A stretch of DNA of 64,000 nt from Bartonella massiliensis (GCF_902150025.1 NZ_CABFVS010000004.1:88365-152364); one strand, 5' to 3'; counted from the stretch's first letter, positions 37,007-45,436 are shown. Program-made: numbers and translations. The notes: generated by a model not told the origin, from the letters alone.

Positions 37007-37357
37007 CTATTGTTGTTCAGCTTCTCTTTTAGCGCGCTCTTTTGCTTCTAGTTCAGCTTTCCTTTTTTCAAGATCTTCCCTCATTTGGGCTTTCAGTTTT
37101 TCCATTGATTTGCGATTTTCTTCTTCAATTTTACGACTTCTTTCTGCTGCTTTTGCCTGACGTTCCTTATCAAGTTCTAAAAATGCTAACCGCATGTTTT
37201 CACAATTTTTTGAAGTTCCTGCAAACCCACATTTCGCATCCCACTCTAAGCGTAACTTTTCATCTTTTTTAAATTCTGCGACGCTATAGGTTTTTTCACA
37301 TCCAGCAGCAATAAGCCCTGTGCAAAGTAGTAATGTTGTTATGAGAACTTTATTCAT
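37007..37357 (-). CDS. EexN-family entry-exclusion-like lipoprotein, copy 1
   Basis: This 116-residue lipoprotein has the signal LITTLLLCTGLIAAGC (Cys at residue ~20). The mature start is CEKTYSVAEFKKDEKLRLEW, then KCGFAGTSKNCENMRLA with two Cys, and a Lys/Glu/Arg-rich helical tail (ERQAKAAERSRKIEEENRKS). The conserved head matches EexN-type lipoproteins of conjugative plasmids, which block entry of related elements. It lies next to virB6. Tail length and sequence vary between copies while the head stays almost identical. Confidence 0.8.
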   Translation of the reverse strand: MNKVLITTLLLCTGLIAAGCEKTYSVAEFKKDEKLRLEWDAKCGFAGTSKNCENMRLAFLELDKERQAKAAERSRKIEEENRKSMEKLKAQMREDLEKRKAELEAKERAKREAEQQ

Positions 37358-37403
37358 TGATATTTCCCCTTTTTCCTTTCAGTTTTACGCGGTTTGAGCA
37401 CAA

Positions 37404-37626
37404 TTTTTAAATCATGCTAGGATATCGGTTTTTCATAACCGGTGATGATAAATTTAGGGCAGAGACATAATCTTGCCATAAATCTATTATAGAATGCAAA
37501 AAGCTCTTTAAGTTGAGCAGCTAAAGCGCCATAGAAGTGCGTCATGGTTGTCGCCTTTTTTTGGTAAGGGGCTCCATTAACATAGTGTCTATATCGGTAA
37601 ATACGCCTTTGCTTACTATTGCCATT
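37404..37626 (-). pseudogene. Truncated virB6 copy 1, frameshifted
   Basis: The start at 37626 reads MAIVSKGVFTDIDTMLMEPL and then shifts frame near 37560 (CTTTTTTTGG). The remaining DNA is about 90 percent identical to 38003-38221. It corresponds to the first ~70 codons of virB6. Confidence 0.85.
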
Positions 37627-37668
37627 TAGATACTTCGCTATTCGTTGTGTATTTTTATAATTTAATTA

Positions 37669-37953
37669 TTATTTTTGTTGTTTCTCTTTTTGTTCTTTTT
37701 CAGTGCGCTCTTTTACCCCAAATGTATTTTTCCATATTTCTTTAGCTTTTGCCTGACGTTCCTTCTCAAGTTCTAAAAATGCTAACCGCATGTTTTCACA
37801 ATTTTTTGAAGTTCCTGCAAATCCACATTTCGCATCCCACTCTAAGCGTAATTTTTCATCTTTTTTAAATTCTGCAACGCTATAGGTTTTTTCACACCCA
37901 GCAGCGATAAGCCCTGTGCAAAGCAGCAATGTTGTTATGAGAACTTTATTCAT
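37669..37953 (-). CDS. EexN-family lipoprotein, copy 2
   Basis: This 94-residue lipoprotein has the same signal and head as copy 1 (residues 1-65 nearly identical, ending NCENMRLAFLELEKERQAKA). The tail is shorter (EIWKNTFGVKERTEKEQKEK). It forms one unit with the truncated virB6 copy at 38003-38221, which lies 50 bp upstream. It may be an outer-membrane or periplasmic entry-exclusion factor. Confidence 0.78.
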   Translation of the reverse strand: MNKVLITTLLLCTGLIAAGCEKTYSVAEFKKDEKLRLEWDAKCGFAGTSKNCENMRLAFLELEKERQAKAKEIWKNTFGVKERTEKEQKEKQQK

Positions 37954-38002
37954 TGATATTTCCCCTTTTTCCTTTCAGTTTTACGCGGTTTGAGCACAAT
38001 TT

Positions 38003-38221
38003 TTAAATTATGCTGGTTATCGGTTTTTCATAACCGGTGATGATAAATTTAGGGCAGAGACATAATCTTGCCATAAATCTATTATAAAGTGCAAAAAGCT
38101 CTTTAAGTTGAGCAGCTAAAGCGCAATAGAAATGCGTTATGGTTGTCGCCATTGTTTTAGTAAGGGGCTCCATCAACATAGTGTCTATATCAGTAAATAC
38201 GCCTTTGGTTTCTACAGCCAT
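38003..38221 (-). pseudogene. Truncated virB6 copy 2 (open 72-codon frame)
   Basis: MAVETKGVFTDIDTMLMEPL is followed by ITHFYCALAAQLKELFALYN and ends GYEKPITSII. The first ~30 residues follow VirB6, then the sequence diverges; none of the later membrane segments is present. The frame is open, so a short protein could be made, but it cannot be a working VirB6. Confidence 0.75.
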
Positions 38222-38282
38222 TTAGATGCTCCGCTATTTATCATATGGGTTCGCGTTCCATACAAAATCGAATTTTTATGCT

Positions 38283-38567
38283 TTAATTACTGTTCTGTTG
38301 ACTTTCAGACTGTTCTTTCATTTTTTTCTTATCATCATTTTTACGATATTTATTTAGATAGTTATCAAAATTTTCTTGACGCACTTCTTCTATTGCTTTG
38401 TCTAAATTTTTACAATTTTGTGAATCTCCTGTCCATCCACACTTACGTCTCCATTTATCGCGTAATTTTTCATCTTTTTTAAATTCTGCGACGCTATAGG
38501 TTTTTTCACACCCAGCAGCGATAAGCCCTGTGCAAAGCAGTAATGTTGTTATGGTGATCGTGTTCAT
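38283..38567 (-). CDS. EexN-family lipoprotein, copy 3 (diverged)
   Basis: This 94-residue lipoprotein has signal ITITTLLLCTGLIAAGC and head CEKTYSVAEFKKDEKLRDKW, but the Cys motif region differs (RKCGWTGDSQNCKNLDKAIE) and the tail is short (YLNKYRKNDDKKKMKEQSES). It is the most diverged copy and starts 2 bp after the stop of copy 4. Divergence in the first mature domain could give a different exclusion specificity. Confidence 0.78.
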   Translation of the reverse strand: MNTITITTLLLCTGLIAAGCEKTYSVAEFKKDEKLRDKWRRKCGWTGDSQNCKNLDKAIEEVRQENFDNYLNKYRKNDDKKKMKEQSESQQNSN

Positions 38568-38569
38568 GA

Positions 38570-39004
38570 TTAATGATTGTCCCCTTGTTTTTCAGCTTCT
38601 CTTTTAGCGCGCTCTTTCGCTCTTCGTTCTTCTTCCGCGCGTTCTTGTGCTTTTTCTTCAGCTTTTCTTTTTTCTATTTCAGCTTTCCTTTTTTTTATTT
38701 CAGCTTGCATTCTTTGATGTTCAGCTTCCATTTCGGCTTTAGTTTTTTCCATAGCATCATGAAAACTTTTGTTCTGTTCCCTAATTCTCTCTGCAGATTT
38801 TGCTTCATATTCTTTCTGAAGTTCTAAAGCTGCTAATCTTAGGTTTTCACAGTTTTTTGAAGTTCCTGCGAAGCCACATTTTGCTCCCCATTCGTCCATT
38901 AATTTTGGATTTTTTTTAAATTCTGCGACGCTATAGGTTTTTTCACAACCAGCAGCGATAATTCCAGTGCAAAGTAGTAATGTTGTTATGAGAACTTTAT
39001 TCAT
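38570..39004 (-). CDS. EexN-family lipoprotein, copy 4
   Basis: This 144-residue lipoprotein has the usual signal and the head CEKTYSVAEFKKNPKLMDEW, then KCGFAGTSKNCENLRLAALE. A long charged tail of ~75 residues with KRKAEIEKRKAEEKAQERAE-type repeats is predicted to form an extended helix. It is 60 bp downstream of truncated virB6 copy 3. Confidence 0.8.
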   Translation of the reverse strand: MNKVLITTLLLCTGIIAAGCEKTYSVAEFKKNPKLMDEWGAKCGFAGTSKNCENLRLAALELQKEYEAKSAERIREQNKSFHDAMEKTKAEMEAEHQRMQAEIKKRKAEIEKRKAEEKAQERAEEERRAKERAKREAEKQGDNH

Positions 39005-39063
39005 TGATATTTCCCCTTTTTCCTTTCAGTTTTACAAGGTTTGAGCACAATTTTTAAACCATG

Positions 39064-39273
39064 CTAGGATATTGGTTTTTCACAACCAATGATGGTCAAT
39101 CTAGGGCAGTGACATAATGTTACCATAAATCTATTATAGAGTTTACAAGGCTCTTTAAGTTGAGCAGCTAAAGCGCAATAGAAATGCGTTATGGTTGTCG
39201 CCATTGTTTTTTTAAGGGGCTCCATCAACATATTGTCTATATCTGTGAATACGCCTTTGGTTTCTATAGCCAT
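39064..39273 (-). pseudogene. Truncated virB6 copy 3 (open 69-codon frame)
   Basis: MAIETKGVFTDIDNMLMEPL then ITHFYCALAAQLKEPCKLYN and the end GCEKPIS. It has the same truncation point as copy 2, so both come from one ancestral truncated gene that was re-duplicated together with an eexN gene. Confidence 0.75.
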
Positions 39274-39309
39274 TTAAATGCTCCGCTCTTCATTGTGTCT
39301 TTTTATAAT

Positions 39310-39710
39310 TTAATGGTTATGTTGTTCTTCTGCCGCGTGCTCTTTTGCTCTTTGTTCTTCCTCAGCGCGTCGCTTTGCTTCTTGTTCAGCTAATTTCCTT
39401 TTAGTATTAGCTTCCATTTTTTCAAGTCTGGCTCTCATTTCAGCTTTAGCTTTGTCCATTGCTTTACGATAACGTTCGTCATCTTCACGGGCTCTTTCTT
39501 CAGCTTGTGCTTCATATTCTTTTTCGAGTTCAAGCCCTGCTAATCTTAGGTTTTCACAGTTTTTTGAAGTCCCTGTGAAGCCACATCTTGCTCCCCATTC
39601 TTCCATCAACTTTGGATTTTTTTAAATTCTGCGACGCTATAGGTTTTTTCACAGCCAGCTGTGATAAGCCCTGTGCAAAGCAGTAATGTTGTTATGGTGA
39701 TCTTGTTCAT
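39310..39710 (-). pseudogene. EexN-family lipoprotein, copy 5, frameshifted
   Basis: The signal and head are encoded from the ATG at 39710. Near 39617-39623 the T-tract has seven bases where copy 4 has eight, shifting the frame in the middle of the KKNPKL codons. The downstream part is open from an internal ATG at 39609 (MEEWGARCGFTGTSKNCENL). Without the shift it would be about 132 residues. A homopolymer change of this type could be reversible. Confidence 0.8.
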
Positions 39711-39712
39711 GA

Positions 39713-40105
39713 TTAATGATTGTCCCCTTGTTGTTCAGCTTCTCTTTTAGCACGCTCTTCTGCTCTTCGTTCTTCTTCCGCGCGTTCTCTTGCTTTTCGT
39801 TCGGCTCTTCTTTGTTGAAGTTCAGCTTCCATTTCGGCTTTAGCTTTTTCCATAGCATCACTAAAACTTTTGTTCTGTTCCCTAATTCTCTCTGCAGCTT
39901 TTGCTTCATATTCTTTCTGAAGTTCTAAAGCTGCTACTCTTAGGTTTTCACAGTTTTTTGAAGTCCCTGTGAACCCACATTTTGCTCCCCATTTTTCCAT
40001 CAACTTTGGATCTTTTTTAAATTCTGCGACGCTATAGGTTTTTTCACATCCAGCAGCAATAAGCCCTGTGCAAAGTAGTAATGTTGTTATGGTGATCTTG
40101 TTCAT
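39713..40105 (-). CDS. EexN-family lipoprotein, copy 6
   Basis: This 130-residue lipoprotein has signal ITITTLLLCTGLIAAGC, head CEKTYSVAEFKKDPKLMEKW and KCGFTGTSKNCENLRVAALE. The charged tail is like that of copy 4 but shorter. Its start overlaps the stop of copy 7 by 4 bases, implying translational coupling. Confidence 0.8.
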   Translation of the reverse strand: MNKITITTLLLCTGLIAAGCEKTYSVAEFKKDPKLMEKWGAKCGFTGTSKNCENLRVAALELQKEYEAKAAERIREQNKSFSDAMEKAKAEMEAELQQRRAERKARERAEEERRAEERAKREAEQQGDNH

Positions 40106-40593
40106 GGCTTGGATTCTCTCCAGATCTTATCTATTCTTTTCTGATCTTCTTTAATTCTAGCTCGCCATTTAGCGGCTTCTTCTTCTCTCCGTTTTTCACG
40201 TTCAGCTTCTCTTTTAGCGCGCTCTTTTGCTTCTTGTTCTTCTTCCGCGCGTTCTCTTGCTTTTTCTTCAGCTTTTCTTTTTTCTAGTTCAGCTTTTCTT
40301 TTTTCAAAGTCAGCTTTCCATTTTTCATGTCTAGCTTTTTGTTCAGCTTCAAATTCTTCATATCTTTTGCGATTTTCTTCTGAAATTTTTGCCCGACGTT
40401 CTTTCTCAAGTTCAAGCCCTGCTACTCTTAGGTTTTCACAATTTTTTGAAGTCCCTGTGAAGCCACATCTTGCTCCCCATTCTTCCATCAACTTTGGATC
40501 TTTTTTAAATTCTGCGACGCTATAGGTTTTTTCACAGCCAGCAGCAATAAGCCCTGTGCAAAGTAGTAATGTTGTTATGGTGATCTTGTTCAT
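40102..40593 (-). CDS. EexN-family lipoprotein, copy 7 (longest)
   Basis: This 163-residue lipoprotein is the first of the array after virB5. The head is CEKTYSVAEFKKDPKLMEEW then RCGFTGTSKNCENLRVAGLE. The ~95-residue tail is Lys/Glu/Arg-rich with repeated EKRKAE and ERAEEE motifs and ends DQKRIDKIWRESKP. It lies 24 bp after virB5. It has the longest helical tail of the family here. Confidence 0.8.
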   Translation of the reverse strand: MNKITITTLLLCTGLIAAGCEKTYSVAEFKKDPKLMEEWGARCGFTGTSKNCENLRVAGLELEKERRAKISEENRKRYEEFEAEQKARHEKWKADFEKRKAELEKRKAEEKARERAEEEQEAKERAKREAEREKRREEEAAKWRARIKEDQKRIDKIWRESKP

Positions 40594-40617
40594 GATTAAA
40601 CCCCTCTCTTTTTCCCT

Positions 40618-41388
40618 TTATTGTCCACGCAGTTTTTGGGCTAAAGCTTTGTATCGTGCTTTAAATTCTTCCAGTTCACGTCTTTCAGCTGCTTTTTCTT
40701 CTGCTTGTTGAATCATGGCGGCGGCTTGCATTTGAAGGACTTGTGTTTGCAGCTTGGCTTGTATGGCTGATAATTGTGCTTGAATGCCTTGAATTTCACC
40801 AGCCTCTTCAGTGTTTCCAAGCTTATCGAGAAGCTTGTTAATCTCTTTTTGTGTTTCACTGGCTTCTTCATAGACATCTTGGCCTTTGGCCGCTTGTCCT
40901 ACCACGCGCTGTTCGGCTTTTTTTACTTCCTCTGCGTAAAAAGCATCCACCGCTTCTTTGGACCCCGCGCCCCCCGCGGGCTCTTTGTATTTAAGCTCTT
41001 CTTGCCATTTTTGCGCGTTTTTGCTGCCGCCGCCACCTCCTCCCCCGCTGCCCCCGCTGCCCATTGAGTGTTGAAAGTTGTTAAAGTCTGAAGGAAGAGC
41101 GCCATTGCTCCCTTGCTGGTTAAACATTTCTTTTAAGCTCGAAATGTCAGGTTTGGCATTTAAGGAGCTATAGAGTTGTTTCATTTGATCGAGTTGGCTC
41201 TTTAATTGATCAAGCTGCTTGTACCCTTGTTGAACTTGCTCTGATGCTTTCTTAACTTGTTCTTTCAATTGGTTAAGTTGCCCTATGTTTTGCTGCAGTA
41301 TTTGCCAATCAAAGGGACCTCCAAATGCATTTGCTTGAGGGCTAAAAGAAATTGCGCAGAAGGCTGTTGCCAATAAAAGTTTCTTCAT
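40618..41388 (-). CDS. virB5: T4SS minor pilus protein VirB5
   Basis: This is a ~256-residue exported protein. I place the start at the ATG at 41388 (MKKLLLATAFCAISFSPQANA signal), which overlaps the virB4 stop by four bases. The mature part is helical: FDWQILQQNIGQLNQLKEQV, SEQVQQGYKQLDQLKSQLDQ, then a Gly-rich hinge (GSGGSGGGGGGG) and a second helical block (EINKLLDKLGNTEEAGEIQG, VLQMQAAAMIQQAEEKAAER). This is the TrwJ/VirB5 type of conjugation systems, not the short 17-kDa antigen of the canonical Bartonella VirB system. It caps the pilus tip. Confidence 0.85.
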   Translation of the reverse strand: MKKLLLATAFCAISFSPQANAFGGPFDWQILQQNIGQLNQLKEQVKKASEQVQQGYKQLDQLKSQLDQMKQLYSSLNAKPDISSLKEMFNQQGSNGALPSDFNNFQHSMGSGGSGGGGGGGSKNAQKWQEELKYKEPAGGAGSKEAVDAFYAEEVKKAEQRVVGQAAKGQDVYEEASETQKEINKLLDKLGNTEEAGEIQGIQAQLSAIQAKLQTQVLQMQAAAMIQQAEEKAAERRELEEFKARYKALAQKLRGQ

Positions 41389-43745
41389 TGTTTTGACCTT
41401 TCTTGGAAAATTGGAAGCCATTTTTCTGGAGAGTCACCAACTTCATCCATAATGGTCTCTAACAGTTCAATGTTTTTGGTGGTGCCACTTAAAATGGCGA
41501 TTTCATCATCAAAACCCCGTAAATTCAGCTCTGCTACAACAGAACTTTGTCCTTGTTTGATGAGAAAACGCCGCGACTCCCGGCTTAATTCTGTTTGTAT
41601 GAGGTTAAATTCCCTGTCGGATAATTTAAAACCTTCTACATAATCCCCATGATTGCCCTTTTGATTGGGAAAATAAATCTGAGTAGGGCATTGCTCTATA
41701 ATGGTGTGCGCTATCGTCGAATTAAGCGCATCTTTGGGAGATTGCGTGGCAAATAACATCAGCCCATTCTGTTTCCGAATGGTCTTTAGCCTATCTTGCG
41801 CAAAGGCTTTAAAGGAATCATCCTCTAGCGCTTTCCAAAACTCATCAATGACAATGATAATACGGCGCCCGTCAATCAGAGACAGAATTCGATGAAATAA
41901 ATACATCATTAACGGTGGACGAATTTCATCATTGTCCAAAAAATCCGTCATATCATAACCAATAAACTTGGCTTCAATGCCTATGTCATCATCTGGATTG
42001 TCAAAAACCCACCCCAAGGCATTGCCTTTACACCATCTCTCTAAACGCCCCGATATCCCCTCGCGATGCGTCGTGTCAAAAAACATCTGTAGCGCCGATA
42101 TGGTCCGTTGCTCCTTTGGCAATAGAGCAAGTTGGTCAACCGCAGCAGAAATATCTTGCCTTTCCGATTCACTAATATTTTGACCCTCAGAAGAAACAAG
42201 CTTGGTAATCCATTGGCGTAAAAACACCCTATCGGCGGGATTGTTATAATCTAAACCTTTTAGTGGCGCTATGCCTGTTGGTTTCCCATTTTTCAAAGGC
42301 ATATAGGTGCCGCCACCGGCTCTGACAAAAAGCTCCGCACCACGGTCCTTATCAAAAAACACCATATTTGGATCATGCTTTTGAAGTTGTGCTAAAAGAA
42401 AATTAACAATAACCGTTTTACCAGAACCAGACGGACCACAAACAAACGTGTTGCCTAAATCACCAAAGTGAAAGTTAAAATAAAAGGGAGAACCCGCAGA
42501 AGTCTTCATTAAGGCAACCGCTGGTCCCCACACATTGCCATCTATTTTGCCAACCGGAAAAGAATGAAAAGGTGAAAGCGCGGCATAATTGCGGCTGGTT
42601 ATCGCGCCAGAGCGGGTGCGATAGGCATAATTGCCCGGTAATTGTGCCCACCAAGCCGCTGCTAACCCCAAATCTTCTCGCGCAATGACTGCGCCACCAT
42701 CTGTTAGACGAGAACGCGCTTTGGCAAGATTATCAGTTAATTCTTGCGGCGTATCAGCAAAAACGGCTAACGATAAATGATGCTCCCCTAAAACAAAACG
42801 ATTGGACTCAAGATCATCAAGTGCATCATCCAATTCCACAATTTGTGAACCCGCACGGTCGCCAGCATTAACCATTTGATTTTGTTTACGACCCATAATC
42901 TGCTTGGCTGCATTCTTGCTCTTGAAAATAAAAGATTGCGTAAAAATAAACTCAAAGGGAAGCGTTAAAAGACCATCCGCCATGCCTATTCTGGTTTTTG
43001 CTGGATATTCTTTCCAGCCAAACATGCCGGCAAAACGCTGTCCCGCCTCGGTGCGTATTTCTATGATCTCTTTCCCAAAAATCAGACGGTCTGAATAAAC
43101 AGTCGACGCTATCGTCCCCCATGTCAGCGGGACACGTTCACGACGCCCCCCTACCAATTGGTGGATAAACTCACTTTGTTGCGAATAAATAGTGCCTTCA
43201 TGCTCATAAAGACTAAGCCTTCTGGCGCCATAACGCTCTAAATTTTGAATAAGATCTGTCGTAATATCTTCAAGTTTACGAACGGATTCCGCATCAACTT
43301 CTGTCTTTTCTTGTTTGGCTTTGCCTAAACGCTTGAAAAATTCTAATAATTTATCCGTCTTATCAACGTGCGGATTCCACAAAATCGAAAGATAAAGATC
43401 ATTGCGATATAACTCTTGAGAAACCATCCGTTCACGGTATTTATCATCCAATTGCTTGGCAAATGCCGAGCGAAAAGTGCCATCCGGATAAACAGTCTCA
43501 CGCTTTCGGATAATATGGCTGTAAAGAGCAATACGCTCATCCGCAACGTTTTTAAAAAGATTATTAAGCTGTTCGTGAAGAACATTTAGATCAATAATAT
43601 CGGCTGTTTCAAAGTTAATGCCCTCAAGAGCAATAACGCTCATGAGAGCACGCGAATCAAGCGCAATGACATGCTTGTTAACATGGCGAACATACGGAAT
43701 GATCGCCTCTGGCTGCTTTTCACGTTTGCGCTCTATCGTTTTCAT
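41385..43745 (-). CDS. virB4: T4SS ATPase VirB4
   Basis: This 786-residue motor powers pilus assembly and substrate transfer. The N-terminal CagE/TrbE domain has YVRHVNKHVIALDSRALMSV. Walker A is VCGPSGSGKTVIVNFLLAQ (residues ~437-455), Walker B is RRIIIVIDEFWKAL, and the motif LMLFATQSPKDALNSTIAHT follows. Length is normal for the family. The start codon overlaps the virB3 stop by one base. Confidence 0.96.
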   Translation of the reverse strand: MKTIERKREKQPEAIIPYVRHVNKHVIALDSRALMSVIALEGINFETADIIDLNVLHEQLNNLFKNVADERIALYSHIIRKRETVYPDGTFRSAFAKQLDDKYRERMVSQELYRNDLYLSILWNPHVDKTDKLLEFFKRLGKAKQEKTEVDAESVRKLEDITTDLIQNLERYGARRLSLYEHEGTIYSQQSEFIHQLVGGRRERVPLTWGTIASTVYSDRLIFGKEIIEIRTEAGQRFAGMFGWKEYPAKTRIGMADGLLTLPFEFIFTQSFIFKSKNAAKQIMGRKQNQMVNAGDRAGSQIVELDDALDDLESNRFVLGEHHLSLAVFADTPQELTDNLAKARSRLTDGGAVIAREDLGLAAAWWAQLPGNYAYRTRSGAITSRNYAALSPFHSFPVGKIDGNVWGPAVALMKTSAGSPFYFNFHFGDLGNTFVCGPSGSGKTVIVNFLLAQLQKHDPNMVFFDKDRGAELFVRAGGGTYMPLKNGKPTGIAPLKGLDYNNPADRVFLRQWITKLVSSEGQNISESERQDISAAVDQLALLPKEQRTISALQMFFDTTHREGISGRLERWCKGNALGWVFDNPDDDIGIEAKFIGYDMTDFLDNDEIRPPLMMYLFHRILSLIDGRRIIIVIDEFWKALEDDSFKAFAQDRLKTIRKQNGLMLFATQSPKDALNSTIAHTIIEQCPTQIYFPNQKGNHGDYVEGFKLSDREFNLIQTELSRESRRFLIKQGQSSVVAELNLRGFDDEIAILSGTTKNIELLETIMDEVGDSPEKWLPIFQERSKQ

Positions 43746-44068
43746 TATAATTCCTCATAATTACGAATTAATCGTAATGGAGAAATACTTCCCCCACCCC
43801 ATAACTTAGAATTCCTGGCAAAAATAGTTGTCTTTTGCCATGTCAGAAGAATACGAAATTTATTGTGGTCGTTTTTAAGAATTTCCTTAAAAATAAAATG
43901 CACCGCTACACCAACAGTGAGAAGAAAAATATTGCCTGACATAATAAACAATATCATCGACCCTATCCCATTTAACCCCATAGCTTCCACCGTCACGCCT
44001 GCAATCATTGCAGGGCGCGTGCAAGCAAGAAATAACGTATCCTCTGTTAGCTTATCTTGCTCTTGCAT
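43745..44068 (-). CDS. virB3: T4SS protein VirB3
   Basis: This 107-residue short membrane protein has TLFLACTRPAMIAGVTVEAM, then two adjacent hydrophobic stretches (GSMILFIMSGNIFLLTVGVA). TRPAM is the VirB3 hallmark. It sits between virB2 and virB4 and assists pilin handling with VirB4. Confidence 0.9.
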   Translation of the reverse strand: MQEQDKLTEDTLFLACTRPAMIAGVTVEAMGLNGIGSMILFIMSGNIFLLTVGVAVHFIFKEILKNDHNKFRILLTWQKTTIFARNSKLWGGGSISPLRLIRNYEEL

Positions 44069-44086
44069 GGCTTTGAAAGATAAAGT

Positions 44087-44434
44087 TTAATTGGAAATCA
44101 TTGATACAATTTGCGATGCACCCATAACAATGCCGATGCCAACACAAACAAAAAAAGCCTTACGCATTTCAACATAACCAGCAATCCATGCAAGACCAAT
44201 ACCCGCAACCGCAATGGTCGCAATCGATCTTGCAATTGATCCTGTTAAAGCCTCGATTACTTTTTTAAGCGCATCGTCAATTTTGCCAAAACCATCGGCA
44301 AATGCTGGCTCACTGAGTGCAAGGAAAGCAATAAAAAGCATTAAGGCTGTTGTTAACCATTTCTTTTGTGTGTTGGAAAAGGCTAATTTTGATAAAGTAC
44401 GGCTAGTCGTAAAGTGATTATTTATTTTAGGCAT
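44087..44434 (-). CDS. virB2: T4SS major pilin VirB2
   Basis: This 115-residue pre-pilin has a long leader (residues 1-~47) ending LSEPAFA. The mature pilin has two hydrophobic segments (ALTGSIARSIATIAVAGIGL and KAFFVCVGIGIVMGASQIVS) joined by a short polar loop. There is a single copy, unlike the multi-copy TrwL pilins of Bartonella Trw systems. It is the first gene of the minus-strand virB operon. The promoter should lie in the AT-rich 44435-44674 gap. Confidence 0.9.
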   Translation of the reverse strand: MPKINNHFTTSRTLSKLAFSNTQKKWLTTALMLFIAFLALSEPAFADGFGKIDDALKKVIEALTGSIARSIATIAVAGIGLAWIAGYVEMRKAFFVCVGIGIVMGASQIVSMISN

Positions 44435-44674
44435 AAAAATGTCCCCGCGTATTAAAATAAAAAATTGCTTTGTAAGATGCGTTCATTGATGAACGGATTA
44501 TTTATGTTTTTCATGAAAATTCCCCGCTCTATGTTGAAGTTACTTATAAAATTAATCGTTAAAATATTAATTGGGAATCATATAAATGAAAAAAAAAATT
44601 TTTTTTCTATTCATAAATTAACAATATTTAATTTTTTTTCAGTGAACAAACAATAAAATACAGTAATATTCAAA
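44435..44674. promoter_or_regulatory. Divergent AT-rich promoter region virB2 / nuclease gene
   Basis: 240 bp of very AT-rich DNA lie between virB2 (minus) and the nuclease-like gene (plus). It is the only long gap upstream of the virB operon and is therefore the likely promoter region. I cannot assign -35/-10 boxes with confidence. Confidence 0.45.
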
Positions 44675-45436
44675 ATGATACTTTTAAAATATCGTCAATC
44701 AGTGCTGAAATATTTGCTCTTAATCTTTATTATTATTTTAGGATACTTTTATTTTAGCGAAAATTTTGAAAACATTATTCACAGTGATTTCTTTAAAAGA
44801 TTGGAAAAATCAGTTCAAAGTTCGAAGGCAAAATTTATAGACAACAAAAACCAACAAGAGAAAAATCAACAAAATGTGATGTTGCATCAAAAACCTTTGC
44901 ATCAGGAATCATTGGCATCAGAATCATTGTCGTCACAGTTTTATGAAGAAAATGTTCCCGTTTATTCTGGTTCTATACAAGTTACCAGTGGTGTTACCTT
45001 TAAAATGATCACACCAACAGATGATGGCTGGAGAAAAAGGATCGTCCGTGATATTCGCCTCTATGGTGTGGAAACCTGTGAAACGCGGCAATTTGCCACC
45101 CGCAATGGGATTAAGTGGCCCTGTGGGGCTTTTGTCACGGCGTGGCTTGTCTCAAAAACAATCGATAAAAATGTTACGTGTAGGCAAGCCCGTGTCATTC
45201 AACAAATTCACTATGCACAATGTTTTGTAAATGGGGTTGATCTTGCACGTTTAGGGCTTGCAGAAGGATTGATGGTTTTGACAAAAGATCAGCATAATTT
45301 TCCTTCTCCCGCAGACTATAAAAACTTACAATTTACAGCTCAAAAAGAACAAATTGGCTTGTGGTCGAGCCAATTTCAACAACCAGAAGAGTGGAGAAGA
45401 GATCACGGGAGCTATAATCCCATTGACCATAATTGA
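44675..45436 (+). CDS. Membrane-anchored thermonuclease (SNase)-like protein
   Basis: This 253-residue protein has an N-terminal membrane segment (residues ~12-28, YLLLIFIIILGYFYF), a polar Gln/Ser-rich linker and a C-terminal SNase-like domain from ~105. RDIRLYGVETCETRQFATRN and PCGAFVTAWLVSKTIDKNVT, then CFVNGVDLARLGLAEGLMVL and KEQIGLWSSQFQQPEEW follow the family plan. In classic SNase the catalytic residues are R..E..R; here RLYGVETCETR has the E but the first Asp/Arg pattern is altered, so activity is uncertain. Divergent position from virB2 suggests a role tied to the T4SS, or co-transfer. Confidence 0.75.
   Translation: MILLKYRQSVLKYLLLIFIIILGYFYFSENFENIIHSDFFKRLEKSVQSSKAKFIDNKNQQEKNQQNVMLHQKPLHQESLASESLSSQFYEENVPVYSGSIQVTSGVTFKMITPTDDGWRKRIVRDIRLYGVETCETRQFATRNGIKWPCGAFVTAWLVSKTIDKNVTCRQARVIQQIHYAQCFVNGVDLARLGLAEGLMVLTKDQHNFPSPADYKNLQFTAQKEQIGLWSSQFQQPEEWRRDHGSYNPIDHN

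Noticed and set aside
35721..40593. Treating the eexN-like genes as extra virB7 copies
   Set aside because: Their mature heads (CEKTYSVAEFKK, KCG...NCEN) differ from the VirB7 at 35721-36008, which has its own place before virB8; the EexN pattern fits better.
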